Below are positions 18,110 through 25,675 of a stretch of DNA of 51,139 nucleotides, in pieces. Under the pieces are notes generated by a model. That model searched no databases, was not told the origin of the DNA, and worked only from the letters and a program-made list of their open reading frames with translations. Each line of letters begins with the position of its first letter. Position 1 is the first letter of the stretch. The position numbers and the translations under genes are program-made. Origin of the DNA: Cyclobacteriaceae bacterium (GTDB lineage: Bacteria; Bacteroidota; Bacteroidia; Cytophagales; Cyclobacteriaceae); NCBI GenBank assembly GCA_029858965.1, contig JAOUDZ010000024.1, forward strand, positions 1 through 51,139, read 5' to 3'.

Positions 18110-18117
18110 TAATTTTG
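18110..18117 (+). promoter_or_regulatory. TAnnTTTG-type -7 box for the IscA-like gene
   Basis: TAATTTTG matches the Bacteroidota -7 consensus and lies 45 bases before the ATG at 18163, in the gap between divergent genes. Confidence 0.4.
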
Positions 18118-18162
18118 TTTGAAATTTAAATAATTTTAGACGCAAATCACCTGTCTGCAACA

Positions 18163-18489
18163 ATGTTTGAGAATCTTCACCCGGTAACAATCTCCGCACG
18201 GGCGGCAGAGGAAATACAAAAGACAATGAAAACCAAGAACATCCCTGCCGGATATGGTTTGCGCGTTGGAGTTAAGGGGGGAGGCTGCGGAGGTGTTTCA
18301 TTGTTGATTGGATTTGATAAGCCGAAAAATTCTGACCTGATCTACACAATTAGTGATATCCCGGTCTTGGTTGACAAAAAACATACCCTATATGTCATGG
18401 GCAAAGAAGTGGATTATTATGAGGGTGAGGATGCGAATGGTTTTGTATTCGTTGAACCAATCAATCAAATTCCCAAAGAGCCGGTTTGA
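18163..18489 (+). CDS. IscA/HesB-like iron-sulfur protein lacking the C-terminal cysteines
   Basis: The 108-residue protein has the HesB/IscA (A-type carrier) fold: VTISARAAEEIQ, then YGLRVGVKGGGCGGVSLLIGF, then VLVDKKHTLYVMGKEVDYYEG and GFVFVEPI. A-type carriers hold an Fe-S cluster with three cysteines, one in the G-C-[SG]-G loop and a C-x-C near the end. Here only Cys42 is present; the C-terminal C-G-C segment is replaced by EPINQIPKEPV, and no other cysteine exists in the protein. It may be a cluster-assembly helper that does not carry a cluster in the classical way, or use dimeric ligation. No isc/suf genes are nearby. It is a single gene. Confidence 0.82.
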   Translation: MFENLHPVTISARAAEEIQKTMKTKNIPAGYGLRVGVKGGGCGGVSLLIGFDKPKNSDLIYTISDIPVLVDKKHTLYVMGKEVDYYEGEDANGFVFVEPINQIPKEPV

Positions 18490-18605
18490 ACCTGTTCATC
18501 GCCGGAACGCGGGGGAGCATGAGCCACTTTTCGCTTCACACAAAATTGATCCGGAGGTATGCATCGCAAAAAAAAAGAAATTCAAAAATTCCTGATGCGT
18601 AGTTA

Positions 18606-18968
18606 CTACGTTCTTCTTTTTGAAAGACTTACGGTAGCCTTTTTGCACTTACCTCCAATAGGAGGATTGAGCTTGGATATTTTTAAATCGACTGACAACA
18701 CCGTTGTCAGATTGGTCAGGACATCTGTGATTATTTTCTCAGCCACTGTTTCAAGCAGCTTGGAGGGCTGCTCCATCTCTTCTTTTACGATCCGAAACAG
18801 GGTCTCATAATTTACTGTCCCAATGAGTTCATCGTTCGCCGCTGCGAGCGAAAAATCAGTCTCCACCGCAATATCTACTTCAAACCAATTTCCGGATTCG
18901 CGCTCGTGAGGATAAACTCCGTGAAAAGCATGGAACTCTAGTCCTTCCAAAGCAACTTTTCCGTTCAT
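18606..18968 (-). CDS. folB: dihydroneopterin aldolase
   Basis: The 120-residue protein cleaves 7,8-dihydroneopterin to 6-hydroxymethyl-dihydropterin in folate synthesis; it works as a cytoplasmic octamer. Visible motifs are LEGLEFHAFHGVYPHERE (substrate region, with the conserved Glu and HGV) and TVNYETLFRIVKEEM. LLETVAEKII, carrying the pterin-binding Glu, and the final KLNPPIGGKCKKATVSL follow. Standard length. Its ATG overlaps the stop of the DivIVA gene by four bases, so it is translated as part of the WD40-DivIVA-folB run. An inverted repeat, CGTAG/CTACG, directly follows the stop. Confidence 0.94.
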   Translation of the reverse strand: MNGKVALEGLEFHAFHGVYPHERESGNWFEVDIAVETDFSLAAANDELIGTVNYETLFRIVKEEMEQPSKLLETVAEKIITDVLTNLTTVLSVDLKISKLNPPIGGKCKKATVSLSKRRT

Positions 18969-19687
18969 CCAATTTCGTCAAAAAAGGATTTCTGTACTTT
19001 TTTGGGTTGGCTTTCTACCTTCATGGTACGTTGTTCGAGAATGATTTCTTTTTCTCGCTCTACGGGAGGTTCAGGCCGAACTGCTTTTTCAAAATCTACG
19101 GTATTTGGAAAAGCCACCCGTTTCGCCTCTCGCTTCGCCAACGCCATGTGCTTGTCAGGATCAAATTCATTTGCAGTAGAAATAGATCGCTCTACGCGAT
19201 CCAGCGCATCAGTTGCCAGATGTTTGAAGTTCATCAATAAATCATTACGTGAAGCCTCCATCGCTTTGTAGTTTTCTACGAGCGCTTTGAGCTTTTCTTC
19301 CATCTCGGCCAAAATTTCTTTTGCACGGCTTTCAGATTCTTCTATAGCGTTCCTGGCCTTTGTTTTAGCTTCATTCAGGATGGAGTCTGCCTGCATCTGC
19401 GATTCCCTGAGATGAAGATCTGCCGCCGCCCTGGCTTGTTCAATTACGTTCGCTCCGGTATCTTCTGCCGTCTTCAACGTTTTGTACAATGAATTCTCTA
19501 CTTCCCTTAGTTTAGCTACTTCCCGCTCTGCGGCTTCAAGTTTAAAGCGGAGCTCCTTATTTTCATCAACAATGCGTTCCCATTCCAGGGATAACGACAA
19601 TAGGAAAGCATTTACTTCATCCTTCTCATATCCCCTGAAATTCTTTTCAAAGGTTTTCTGACGTATGTCTAATGGTGTTACTCTCAT
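18965..19687 (-). CDS. DivIVA-domain coiled-coil protein
   Basis: The 240-residue protein begins with a good DivIVA N-terminal domain: TPLDIRQKTFEKNFRGYEKDEVNAFL, the G-Y-x-x-x-E-V-x-x-F-L motif near residues 18-29. It continues as a long heptad-rich coiled coil (about 35-170), rich in Ala, Glu and Lys. A disordered acidic/basic tail ends in SFFDEIG. DivIVA proteins bind curved membrane at poles or septa in Gram-positive bacteria; members in Bacteroidota are common but not functionally characterised. It overlaps both neighbours by four bases (WD40 gene upstream, folB downstream). Confidence 0.88.
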   Translation of the reverse strand: MRVTPLDIRQKTFEKNFRGYEKDEVNAFLLSLSLEWERIVDENKELRFKLEAAEREVAKLREVENSLYKTLKTAEDTGANVIEQARAAADLHLRESQMQADSILNEAKTKARNAIEESESRAKEILAEMEEKLKALVENYKAMEASRNDLLMNFKHLATDALDRVERSISTANEFDPDKHMALAKREAKRVAFPNTVDFEKAVRPEPPVEREKEIILEQRTMKVESQPKKVQKSFFDEIG

Positions 19688-20607
19688 ATCGATTGTTTTT
19701 CAAAATTAATATTCCATACAGATATCGTACGATCATCACTGGCGCTTAGCAACTGATCCAGATAAGTTGTCCATAAAACTTTATTGACAGAAGTTCCATG
19801 CCCTGCATGTCGGGCCCTATCGATTACCTTTAATAACTTCAACTTCTCAGTATCCCACACTTTAATGGATTTATCCATGCTACAAGTTACAAAATGTTTG
19901 CCATCTGGGCTAAATTCCAGGTGATTTATCGCATAGAGGTGTGCCACAACTTCACCTGATTGGCGGTAGCTTCCCGATGCGTCCCAGACTTTTAGGCGCG
20001 CATCGCGTGATCCGCTGAGCAGAAATTTTTCGCCCGGCGTATACCGGACCGTGAACACCGAGTTAGTGTGTGCCACCCATTCATATTTCAAAGTCAGGTC
20101 ATCCAAATCAAAAATTCGTATACTATTGTCGCTATACCCTACCGCGATCTCCCCATGGAGTTCACTGATTGAAATAGCCCGCGCACTTTTATCAGTTAAT
20201 TGTACGTTTCTTGTCACGGTCATACTTTCAACGTCAATCTTCATCAGGCGCCCTTCGCCGGTTGCTACCAGGAGATTCTTGCCATGGGATTGTATATCAA
20301 AAATTGCGGCCTTCGTAAGCTGTAACGATCCGACTTCCTTTTTATGCTGCCAGTCCAGGAGGTGAACGCCGGAATAGTTTTGGCCGGCTACCAGCAAATC
20401 AGTCTCACGATGATGATGCAATGCATACACCGAGTTTGGCAGTTTAGCCACAAGTTCACCAGATTCCGGGTGGGTGAGATCCCAGGCTACAACCATACCA
20501 TCGCCTGACCCCGAAAAAAATATAGCATTTCCAGAAGATCCCTGAAGGGTATAAACGCAATCACGATGCCCTGTCAAGCTATGGAGTTTCTGAACTTCTA
20601 CTTTCAA
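19684..20607 (-). CDS. WD40-repeat beta-propeller protein
   Basis: The 307-residue protein has about seven WD40 repeats and no other domain. Clear repeats are HSLTGHRDCVYTL...VVAWDL at the start, AHTNSVFTVRYTPGEKFLLSGSRDARLKVWD near 190-225, and FSPDGKHFVTCSMDKSIKVWD near 230-255. LLSASDDRTISVWN follows near the end. No signal peptide or membrane segment is seen, so it is a cytoplasmic scaffold for protein contacts. It starts with TTG at 20607. It is first in the tightly overlapped operon WD40-DivIVA-folB, which suggests it may assist the DivIVA protein. Confidence 0.9.
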   Translation of the reverse strand: MKVEVQKLHSLTGHRDCVYTLQGSSGNAIFFSGSGDGMVVAWDLTHPESGELVAKLPNSVYALHHHRETDLLVAGQNYSGVHLLDWQHKKEVGSLQLTKAAIFDIQSHGKNLLVATGEGRLMKIDVESMTVTRNVQLTDKSARAISISELHGEIAVGYSDNSIRIFDLDDLTLKYEWVAHTNSVFTVRYTPGEKFLLSGSRDARLKVWDASGSYRQSGEVVAHLYAINHLEFSPDGKHFVTCSMDKSIKVWDTEKLKLLKVIDRARHAGHGTSVNKVLWTTYLDQLLSASDDRTISVWNINFEKQSI

Positions 20608-20658
20608 TATGTGCCTATTAAGTTTCCGAAAGTTCTAACTTTAAAAAAGTTATCCAAT

Positions 20659-21294
20659 ATGCCATTAGAAAAAATAGTTTTAGAATCAACGCGCGCCTGG
20701 GCGTTATGGAGAATTAAGGAGGATGAGGCATCCCTGGCCGCCAGGATAAGCCCGTTGGAACAAATATCGGAAACAATTACTAATACGAACAAGCGCCTGG
20801 AGTGGCTTGCAGGTCGTGTTTTGGTTAAGGAAGTATTGGCGTCGATGGCGCTGCCATTTCATGGCATTACCAAAGATGAATACGGGAAACCCTTTCCGAA
20901 GGGATACGATTTCCATCTGTCACTCAGCCATTCTTTTCCATTTGTGGCAACACTGATTGATAAGAAAGAATCTGCAGGCATTGATCTGGAGCAGCCCAAA
21001 GAAAAGTTGCTGCGCATTGCGCCCAGGATTTTTCACCCCGAAGAGTTGCTGGACGCAGGCAACGACATCACCAAACACTGCATCTATTGGTGCGCCAAGG
21101 AAACCCTGGTAAAAGTTCACGGTCAGAAAAACCTTATTTTTGCTGAAAACCTGCTCATCGATCCATTTCAAATGAATAATGAAGGAGACATAAGTGGCAG
21201 AATAATTGTAGCAGACAGTGAAAGGGTAATACCTTTGCGGTATATCGTTAATCCAAACTTCGTGGTGGTCTTCAACCAAAGAACAAAAATATGA
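20659..21294 (+). CDS. 4'-phosphopantetheinyl transferase superfamily protein
   Basis: The 211-residue protein moves the 4'-phosphopantetheine arm from coenzyme A to a carrier protein. Motifs of the Sfp/HetI-type group are present: DEYGKPFPKGYDFHLSLSHSFPF, SAGIDLEQPKEK with the Mg2+-binding Asp, and WCAKETLVKVHG (the W-x-x-K-E-x-x-x-K signature). The chosen ATG is at 20659; the frame is open upstream, but that part overlaps the divergent WD40 gene. The stop overlaps the next start (ATGA). The target carrier protein is not in the window. Confidence 0.88.
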   Translation: MPLEKIVLESTRAWALWRIKEDEASLAARISPLEQISETITNTNKRLEWLAGRVLVKEVLASMALPFHGITKDEYGKPFPKGYDFHLSLSHSFPFVATLIDKKESAGIDLEQPKEKLLRIAPRIFHPEELLDAGNDITKHCIYWCAKETLVKVHGQKNLIFAENLLIDPFQMNNEGDISGRIIVADSERVIPLRYIVNPNFVVVFNQRTKI

Positions 21295-21860
21295 ACAAGG
21301 TCTTGAATGCAGCGCTCCTGGTGCTTATAGTTGTTGGTGCAAAGGCGCAGCAGGTGTCGAACTTTACGCTGACAAACGTTATGAACGGAAAGCCCGTAAC
21401 GTTGGATACGTATCCTTCCTGCGCGGGGCTGGTTATCGTGTTCACCAGCAACGGGTGTGCATATGACGAATACTACCGGGAAAGAATAAATAAGATTTCC
21501 GCAGCGCATCAGGACAAAGTGCCCCTGCTGCTGGTAAATTCTTCTCCTGACCCGCAGGAATCTGTGGATAATATGACCAGGAAAGGAAAACAACTTGGCC
21601 TTGCCATCCCTTATCTGGCCGATAAGGATCAAGTGCTGATGGAACAGCTTGGTGCTTCAAAGAGCCCGCAAGCTTTCCTATTAAAAAACAACGGCGGAAA
21701 ATTTACAGTTGTTTTCAACGGAGCAATTGACGACAACCCCCAAGTTGAAACTGACGTACGGCATAGTTACTTACAGGATGCAATTGATATTATGCTGACC
21801 AATCAAAAGATTGAAACACCTGAAGTAAGGCCCGTGGGATGTATCATACGAAAGAAATAA
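21291..21860 (+). CDS. periplasmic thioredoxin-fold (redoxin/AhpC-TSA) protein
   Basis: The 189-residue protein has a signal peptide (1-19, ending AKAQ) and a thioredoxin-fold domain. The redox site is FTSNGCAYDEYY with Cys56; a second Cys of a CXXC pair is missing, as in the peroxiredoxin-like GC-Y-x-x-x-Y group, so it is not a classical disulfide oxidoreductase. Other parts are LLLVNSSPDPQESVDNM, LADKDQVLMEQLGASKSPQAFLL (the conserved cis-Pro) and a C-terminal Cys in RPVGCIIRKK. Its start codon overlaps the phosphopantetheinyl transferase stop by four bases. Substrate unknown. Confidence 0.85.
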   Translation: MNKVLNAALLVLIVVGAKAQQVSNFTLTNVMNGKPVTLDTYPSCAGLVIVFTSNGCAYDEYYRERINKISAAHQDKVPLLLVNSSPDPQESVDNMTRKGKQLGLAIPYLADKDQVLMEQLGASKSPQAFLLKNNGGKFTVVFNGAIDDNPQVETDVRHSYLQDAIDIMLTNQKIETPEVRPVGCIIRKK

Positions 21861-21879
21861 AGTGATCTCCAACTGATTC

Positions 21880-22308
21880 TTATAGGAGCCCCCTTCCGCT
21901 CATTACTATCGTGCCAATGATGATAACACATGCAATAGTATTGAAAATAAACATACGCCTATGCTTTGCAGCGTCGTTTGTCATGCGCTTGGAAGTTGTC
22001 CTTGCCAGTGTAATGAACAAAATCGCAATGACCATACCGGTAAGATGCTCAACTGTCCAGTAGCGGGTGATCTTGTCACTCATCGTTTCTGAACCAAACT
22101 TCACAAAAGGACTTATAAAATATAGGATAAGGCCTATCAGCAATTGCATATGCGTGAATATGAACAAGTATAATCCGAGTATATTATCCCACTTGCCATA
22201 GGGCTGTTTTTTGGCAAGACCCAACAAAGCCTTGACAATAACCACGATGAGTGAAGCGAGAACAAAATAGCGAAGCAAAGAATGGGTAATAAACAATCCG
22301 TTATACAT
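21880..22308 (-). CDS. four-helix membrane protein, cytochrome b-like
   Basis: The 142-residue protein has four transmembrane helices (about 8-30, 45-66, 88-103 and 120-138). Each helix end bears a His that could bind heme: THSLLRYF, FTHMQLLIG, VEHLTGM, KHRRM. Small proteins of this shape in Bacteroidota are often called cytochrome B or hypothetical membrane proteins; heme binding here is inference. It converges with the redoxin gene (19 bases between stops). Confidence 0.75.
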   Translation of the reverse strand: MYNGLFITHSLLRYFVLASLIVVIVKALLGLAKKQPYGKWDNILGLYLFIFTHMQLLIGLILYFISPFVKFGSETMSDKITRYWTVEHLTGMVIAILFITLARTTSKRMTNDAAKHRRMFIFNTIACVIIIGTIVMSGRGLL

Positions 22309-22341
22309 AAAATATCAGTTTGGCTGAGCACGAAAATAGCA

Positions 22342-22699
22342 TAAAAAGATCAGTTACAAGCGCATTAATGGCTTGTTAGCCCTGGAAAATGGCCTCTATA
22401 TTGTTGATTCGGGGACGGGCATCAACTACAAGCTGAGTACAGATAAGAAATTAACCGTCTTTGGCAAAACAGGCCCGGGCGCGGATGGTATTGTGCTGGT
22501 TGGCAAGGATCAATACCTGATATCGAGCTGGAGCGGTGAAGTTTATTTTGTCAATTCGAACGGAGAATCAAAATAATTCATGGATACTAAAGAAGAAAAA
22601 CTCAATGCGGCCGATATCGGTTATGACGCCAGCACCAAAACACTATTTGTGCCTACATTTCAGGGCAATAGTATTATGGCGTATACATACATAGAATAG
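22342..22699 (+). pseudogene. decayed SMP-30/gluconolactonase-like beta-propeller remnant
   Basis: One plus-strand frame from 22342 reads as a C-terminal propeller fragment. It has KRINGLLALENGLYIVDSG, then DGIVLVGKDQYLISSWSGEVYFVNSNGESK, an in-frame TAA (22574-22576), and then MDTKEEKLNAADIGYDASTKTL ... FVPTFQGNSIMAYTYIE with a final TAG. It resembles the C-terminal ~110 residues of secreted SMP-30/LRE-like proteins of about 280 residues. The 5' part is gone: the sequence begins just beyond the start of the minus-strand cytochrome b-like gene. The truncation plus the internal stop make it a pseudogene. Confidence 0.7.
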
Positions 22700-22845
22700 A
22701 ATTCAATGAGTGTTTGTGCCAGTTCACCCGGCATAGCTGTTGGATGTTACATGCACGGTTGCGATTTTCTGTCATTACCTGTACTCGTTTCGAGTAGGCG
22801 CTCGTTGCATAAAGGGCAACAGGTATTCCGGCATTTACGTCTTTC

Positions 22846-24603
22846 CTATTTCTTTAAGATTGTAAATTCAACTCTTCGGTTATTAGCCCTGCCTTCATCC
22901 GTGTCGTTTGTATCGATTGGCTTTGCTTCGCCATAACCGTGAGCCGTAAGGCGATGCGCTTCTATTCCCTTAACTGTTAGGTAGTCAACAACAGATTGCG
23001 ACCGACCCTGCGATAAATTAGCATTATAGTCATCAGAGCCTTTGTTATCTGTATGGCCAGAGATTTCAATTTCCACGGACTCATTCCGCCTTAAAAAGTC
23101 CGCGACTTTATTAAGTTCCACGTAAGATTCAGCTTTTAATGTTGTCTTGTCAAAATCGAAATATATATTTTTCAACCGCACGGTGATGCCCACTTCAATG
23201 GGCTGAAGGTATAAATCACGAGAAAAAGGAGACAAGCCCTCGTCATCTGCCATGATGCTGTCGGTTGCATTCAGGTATCCCGGTGCCGAGCCATTGATCA
23301 TATACAATCCAAGTCCGGAAAGTTCCTTCTCATACTTACCGTCATTAGCTGTAATCCGGATGTTTGTTTCGGGATCACCTTTTTGATTGATCTCCAACTG
23401 AGCAGAGATCGGATTTCCTGTCTTCTTGTCATACACATTCACTTTCAGCGCCAGTCTCTTTGCAACCGCGCGAAGTAGTATTTCAATATTTATCGTAGTG
23501 TCATTCATTAAAACGGGAACCTTAAACGATTCCTCCTTTGGTAAAAATCCTACAGCAGTGGTGCTAACAGTGTACTGCAGCACTTCCGGAAGTATGGTTT
23601 CAAACTTACCGGTTTCAGAGGATTGAAGCTTCACCGGATCCTTTTCCTTTATCCTGATTTCAACATTAGCAATAAGCGGGTTCATCGATTTTTCGTCGTA
23701 GACCATGCCAACCAGACTAATCTTAAAAGTCTTTGGAACGAGCGCATATAAATCGAGCTGCCCGCCATCGAGGGCTTTATTTGCGCGGCTGGTGAAGACG
23801 TTGCCCTCCTTATCAATCGTAAAATAGAAATCCAGCGCCCCGGTATTAATGGGCTTCCCCATATTGATTGGGACAGACCAATTCATCCAGGTGTCGTCCA
23901 ACCTTAAAGTTTTATAAATATCAACCCCTCCTTGTCGTCCCGGAGCCTGACGTGCACTGGCAAAATACAAGGTCTGTTGATCCGGCGCGATAAATGGTCC
24001 GAGGTCATCTGTATTGGTGCTAAGTTTCATCTTCACAGGCACAGAATACGTACCATCAGTCTGCAGGTGACTCGCATAAAGATCGCTATAGGGACTATTT
24101 TTAACTTCACTAAAATACATGATGATGTGCTTTCGATCCGCCGACATTGAAGCGCCGTAAAACCGTCCTTTATTCATCGAAGTAAAATCCTTCACCGTAA
24201 GTTCCTGAAGCGAATTTCCATTGACGATAGAAAAACCCTTTTCTCCCCCCTTATCTCCGCCACGAATAAACAGACTTCCATCCTCAAAGACTGTAAAAAC
24301 CTGATTTGATCTATGTTTGTTAAAGGGTGATCCAAGGTGCTGGGCTACTGACCATACGCCATCACCATCCTTTTTTGAAACCCATATATCCTGTGTATCA
24401 TCTTTTCCCATTGTATTATCTGGATGATTTTGTACAAAGAAATAGAGGGTGTTTCCATCGGGTGAGACCACGGGAGCAGCTTCGTGTCTGAAAGTATTCA
24501 CATTCTTATCCATCTTCACCAATTCATAACGTGGGGAAAACTCCTGAGCACAAACGGTAAGATGGATAAGGGTAAGGATCAAAAACGGCAATGATATTCT
24601 CAT
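22846..24603 (-). CDS. OmpA-family protein with PD40 repeats and carboxypeptidase-like domains
   Basis: The 585-residue exported protein has a signal peptide (1-19, ending TVCAQ) and WD40-like PD40 repeats in the first half (PVVSPDGNTLYFF, FIAPDQQTLYFASAR). Two carboxypeptidase-like regulatory/TonB-barrel-type beta sandwiches follow (GMVYDEKSMNPLIANVEI and VNVYDKKTGNPISAQLEI). A C-terminal OmpA domain comes last: IYFDFDKTTLKAES, GHTDNKGSDDYNANLSQGRSQSV, and GRANNRRVEFTI. OmpA domains bind peptidoglycan, so it tethers outer membrane to wall. In gliding Bacteroidota similar proteins partner SprF/PorP, but no PorP-like gene lies next to it. ATG 24603 is preferred over 24642 because it opens the signal peptide. 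Confidence 0.9.
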   Translation of the reverse strand: MRISLPFLILTLIHLTVCAQEFSPRYELVKMDKNVNTFRHEAAPVVSPDGNTLYFFVQNHPDNTMGKDDTQDIWVSKKDGDGVWSVAQHLGSPFNKHRSNQVFTVFEDGSLFIRGGDKGGEKGFSIVNGNSLQELTVKDFTSMNKGRFYGASMSADRKHIIMYFSEVKNSPYSDLYASHLQTDGTYSVPVKMKLSTNTDDLGPFIAPDQQTLYFASARQAPGRQGGVDIYKTLRLDDTWMNWSVPINMGKPINTGALDFYFTIDKEGNVFTSRANKALDGGQLDLYALVPKTFKISLVGMVYDEKSMNPLIANVEIRIKEKDPVKLQSSETGKFETILPEVLQYTVSTTAVGFLPKEESFKVPVLMNDTTINIEILLRAVAKRLALKVNVYDKKTGNPISAQLEINQKGDPETNIRITANDGKYEKELSGLGLYMINGSAPGYLNATDSIMADDEGLSPFSRDLYLQPIEVGITVRLKNIYFDFDKTTLKAESYVELNKVADFLRRNESVEIEISGHTDNKGSDDYNANLSQGRSQSVVDYLTVKGIEAHRLTAHGYGEAKPIDTNDTDEGRANNRRVEFTILKK

Positions 24604-24729
24604 GGATAAGGTATTTGGAACAATAAAGGTAAGGATATTCATGAATTTGAAAGTTACAGACCTACCAACTCATTACAACTCGTGAAGAGAGAAATTTGAA
24701 CGTTCTTTACATACGCTTAAATAAACCAA

Positions 24730-25590
24730 CTAAACGCCCAAATCGCCACCATCAGCAATAATGAGTAATAACTCTTTTACTTCTTCCGCTTTTGCGTGCT
24801 CCCCCATCTTGTCAAAAGACATGATGAGATTTCGAAATACCCGCCGGATAATCTCCAGGTTGGAACAAGGTTCGTAATAAGAAGCCTGAGGCGTAAGGTG
24901 CAGTTCATTAATATAGTTTTCGATATCCTGCTTCGAAAAAATCAATCCTTTATTAAATGCGTTGATGTAGAATTGCGGGTGCTTATTGTCTTTGTAGGTA
25001 AGCACGAAAAGATTTGGAAGGTTTACGCCATAGACAGGCAATTTTAATTTTTGGGCCACCATCATATAAATGATACAAAGTGTAATGGGGTTTCCTCTTT
25101 TTGTTTCCAGCACAACATTCAACATGGAGTTACCCGGCGAATGAAAATTTTTTGTGTTGGCAGCGAACTTCAGTTTATTAAATAGCGCACCGTTGATTAT
25201 TTTGACCTGATCGAACGGGAAGAGATCTGGTTTGAAATCCAGCCAGGTTTCGTAATAGATTTGCTCGAGGTCTTGCTTCAGCTTAATCAATTCAATATCC
25301 GGATACTGATAGGTAGCGACAAGCCACATTCCTGTAAGCAGATCCTGCTCCTCAGTACTGTACCACTGCCTTACACGCTCTTTCAAGAGTTCGAATTGAA
25401 GTACGTGTATGATCTCCTCTATCCTCCGCTGAACTGTGGGATTGAAATTACTTTCCCATTCTTCTTCCAGAAAAGGAATAATAGTAGTGCCCAATGAAAG
25501 AATCTTTTCTTCCACATGTGAAACAATTTGTGTGTCTTCATCATCGAGCAGCGAAACCAGCGCTTTGAGTTCTGTATCATTCATTGACAT
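24730..25590 (-). CDS. SirB1-like transglutaminase-fold protein
   Basis: The roughly 286-residue protein has an N-terminal helical region (ALVSLLDDEDTQIVSHVEEKI, likely HEAT-like) and then the SirB1 domain. Conserved segments are TKNFHSPGNSMLNVVLETKRGNPITLCIIYMMVAQKLKLPVYGVNLPNLFVLTY. The family is related to the transglutaminase fold and lacks a proven activity. The frame is open to 25659 (TTG), but ATG 25590 or 25584 matches the usual N-terminus. It follows the acyl-CoA carboxylase gene on the same strand and is probably in its transcript. Confidence 0.82.
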   Translation of the reverse strand: MSMNDTELKALVSLLDDEDTQIVSHVEEKILSLGTTIIPFLEEEWESNFNPTVQRRIEEIIHVLQFELLKERVRQWYSTEEQDLLTGMWLVATYQYPDIELIKLKQDLEQIYYETWLDFKPDLFPFDQVKIINGALFNKLKFAANTKNFHSPGNSMLNVVLETKRGNPITLCIIYMMVAQKLKLPVYGVNLPNLFVLTYKDNKHPQFYINAFNKGLIFSKQDIENYINELHLTPQASYYEPCSNLEIIRRVFRNLIMSFDKMGEHAKAEEVKELLLIIADGGDLGV

Positions 25591-25675
25591 GGATAGACCC
25601 CTTCTAACTTCCCGCAACTTCTGAAAAACTTCATTCGCTTCCAAACTGACAGGCCCCAAATTTTGCCGGAAAAAC

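Noticed and set aside
22706-22936. 76-codon plus-strand frame between the pseudogene and the OmpA gene
   Set aside because: Its 3' half is antisense to the OmpA domain and it shows no domain or signal peptide.
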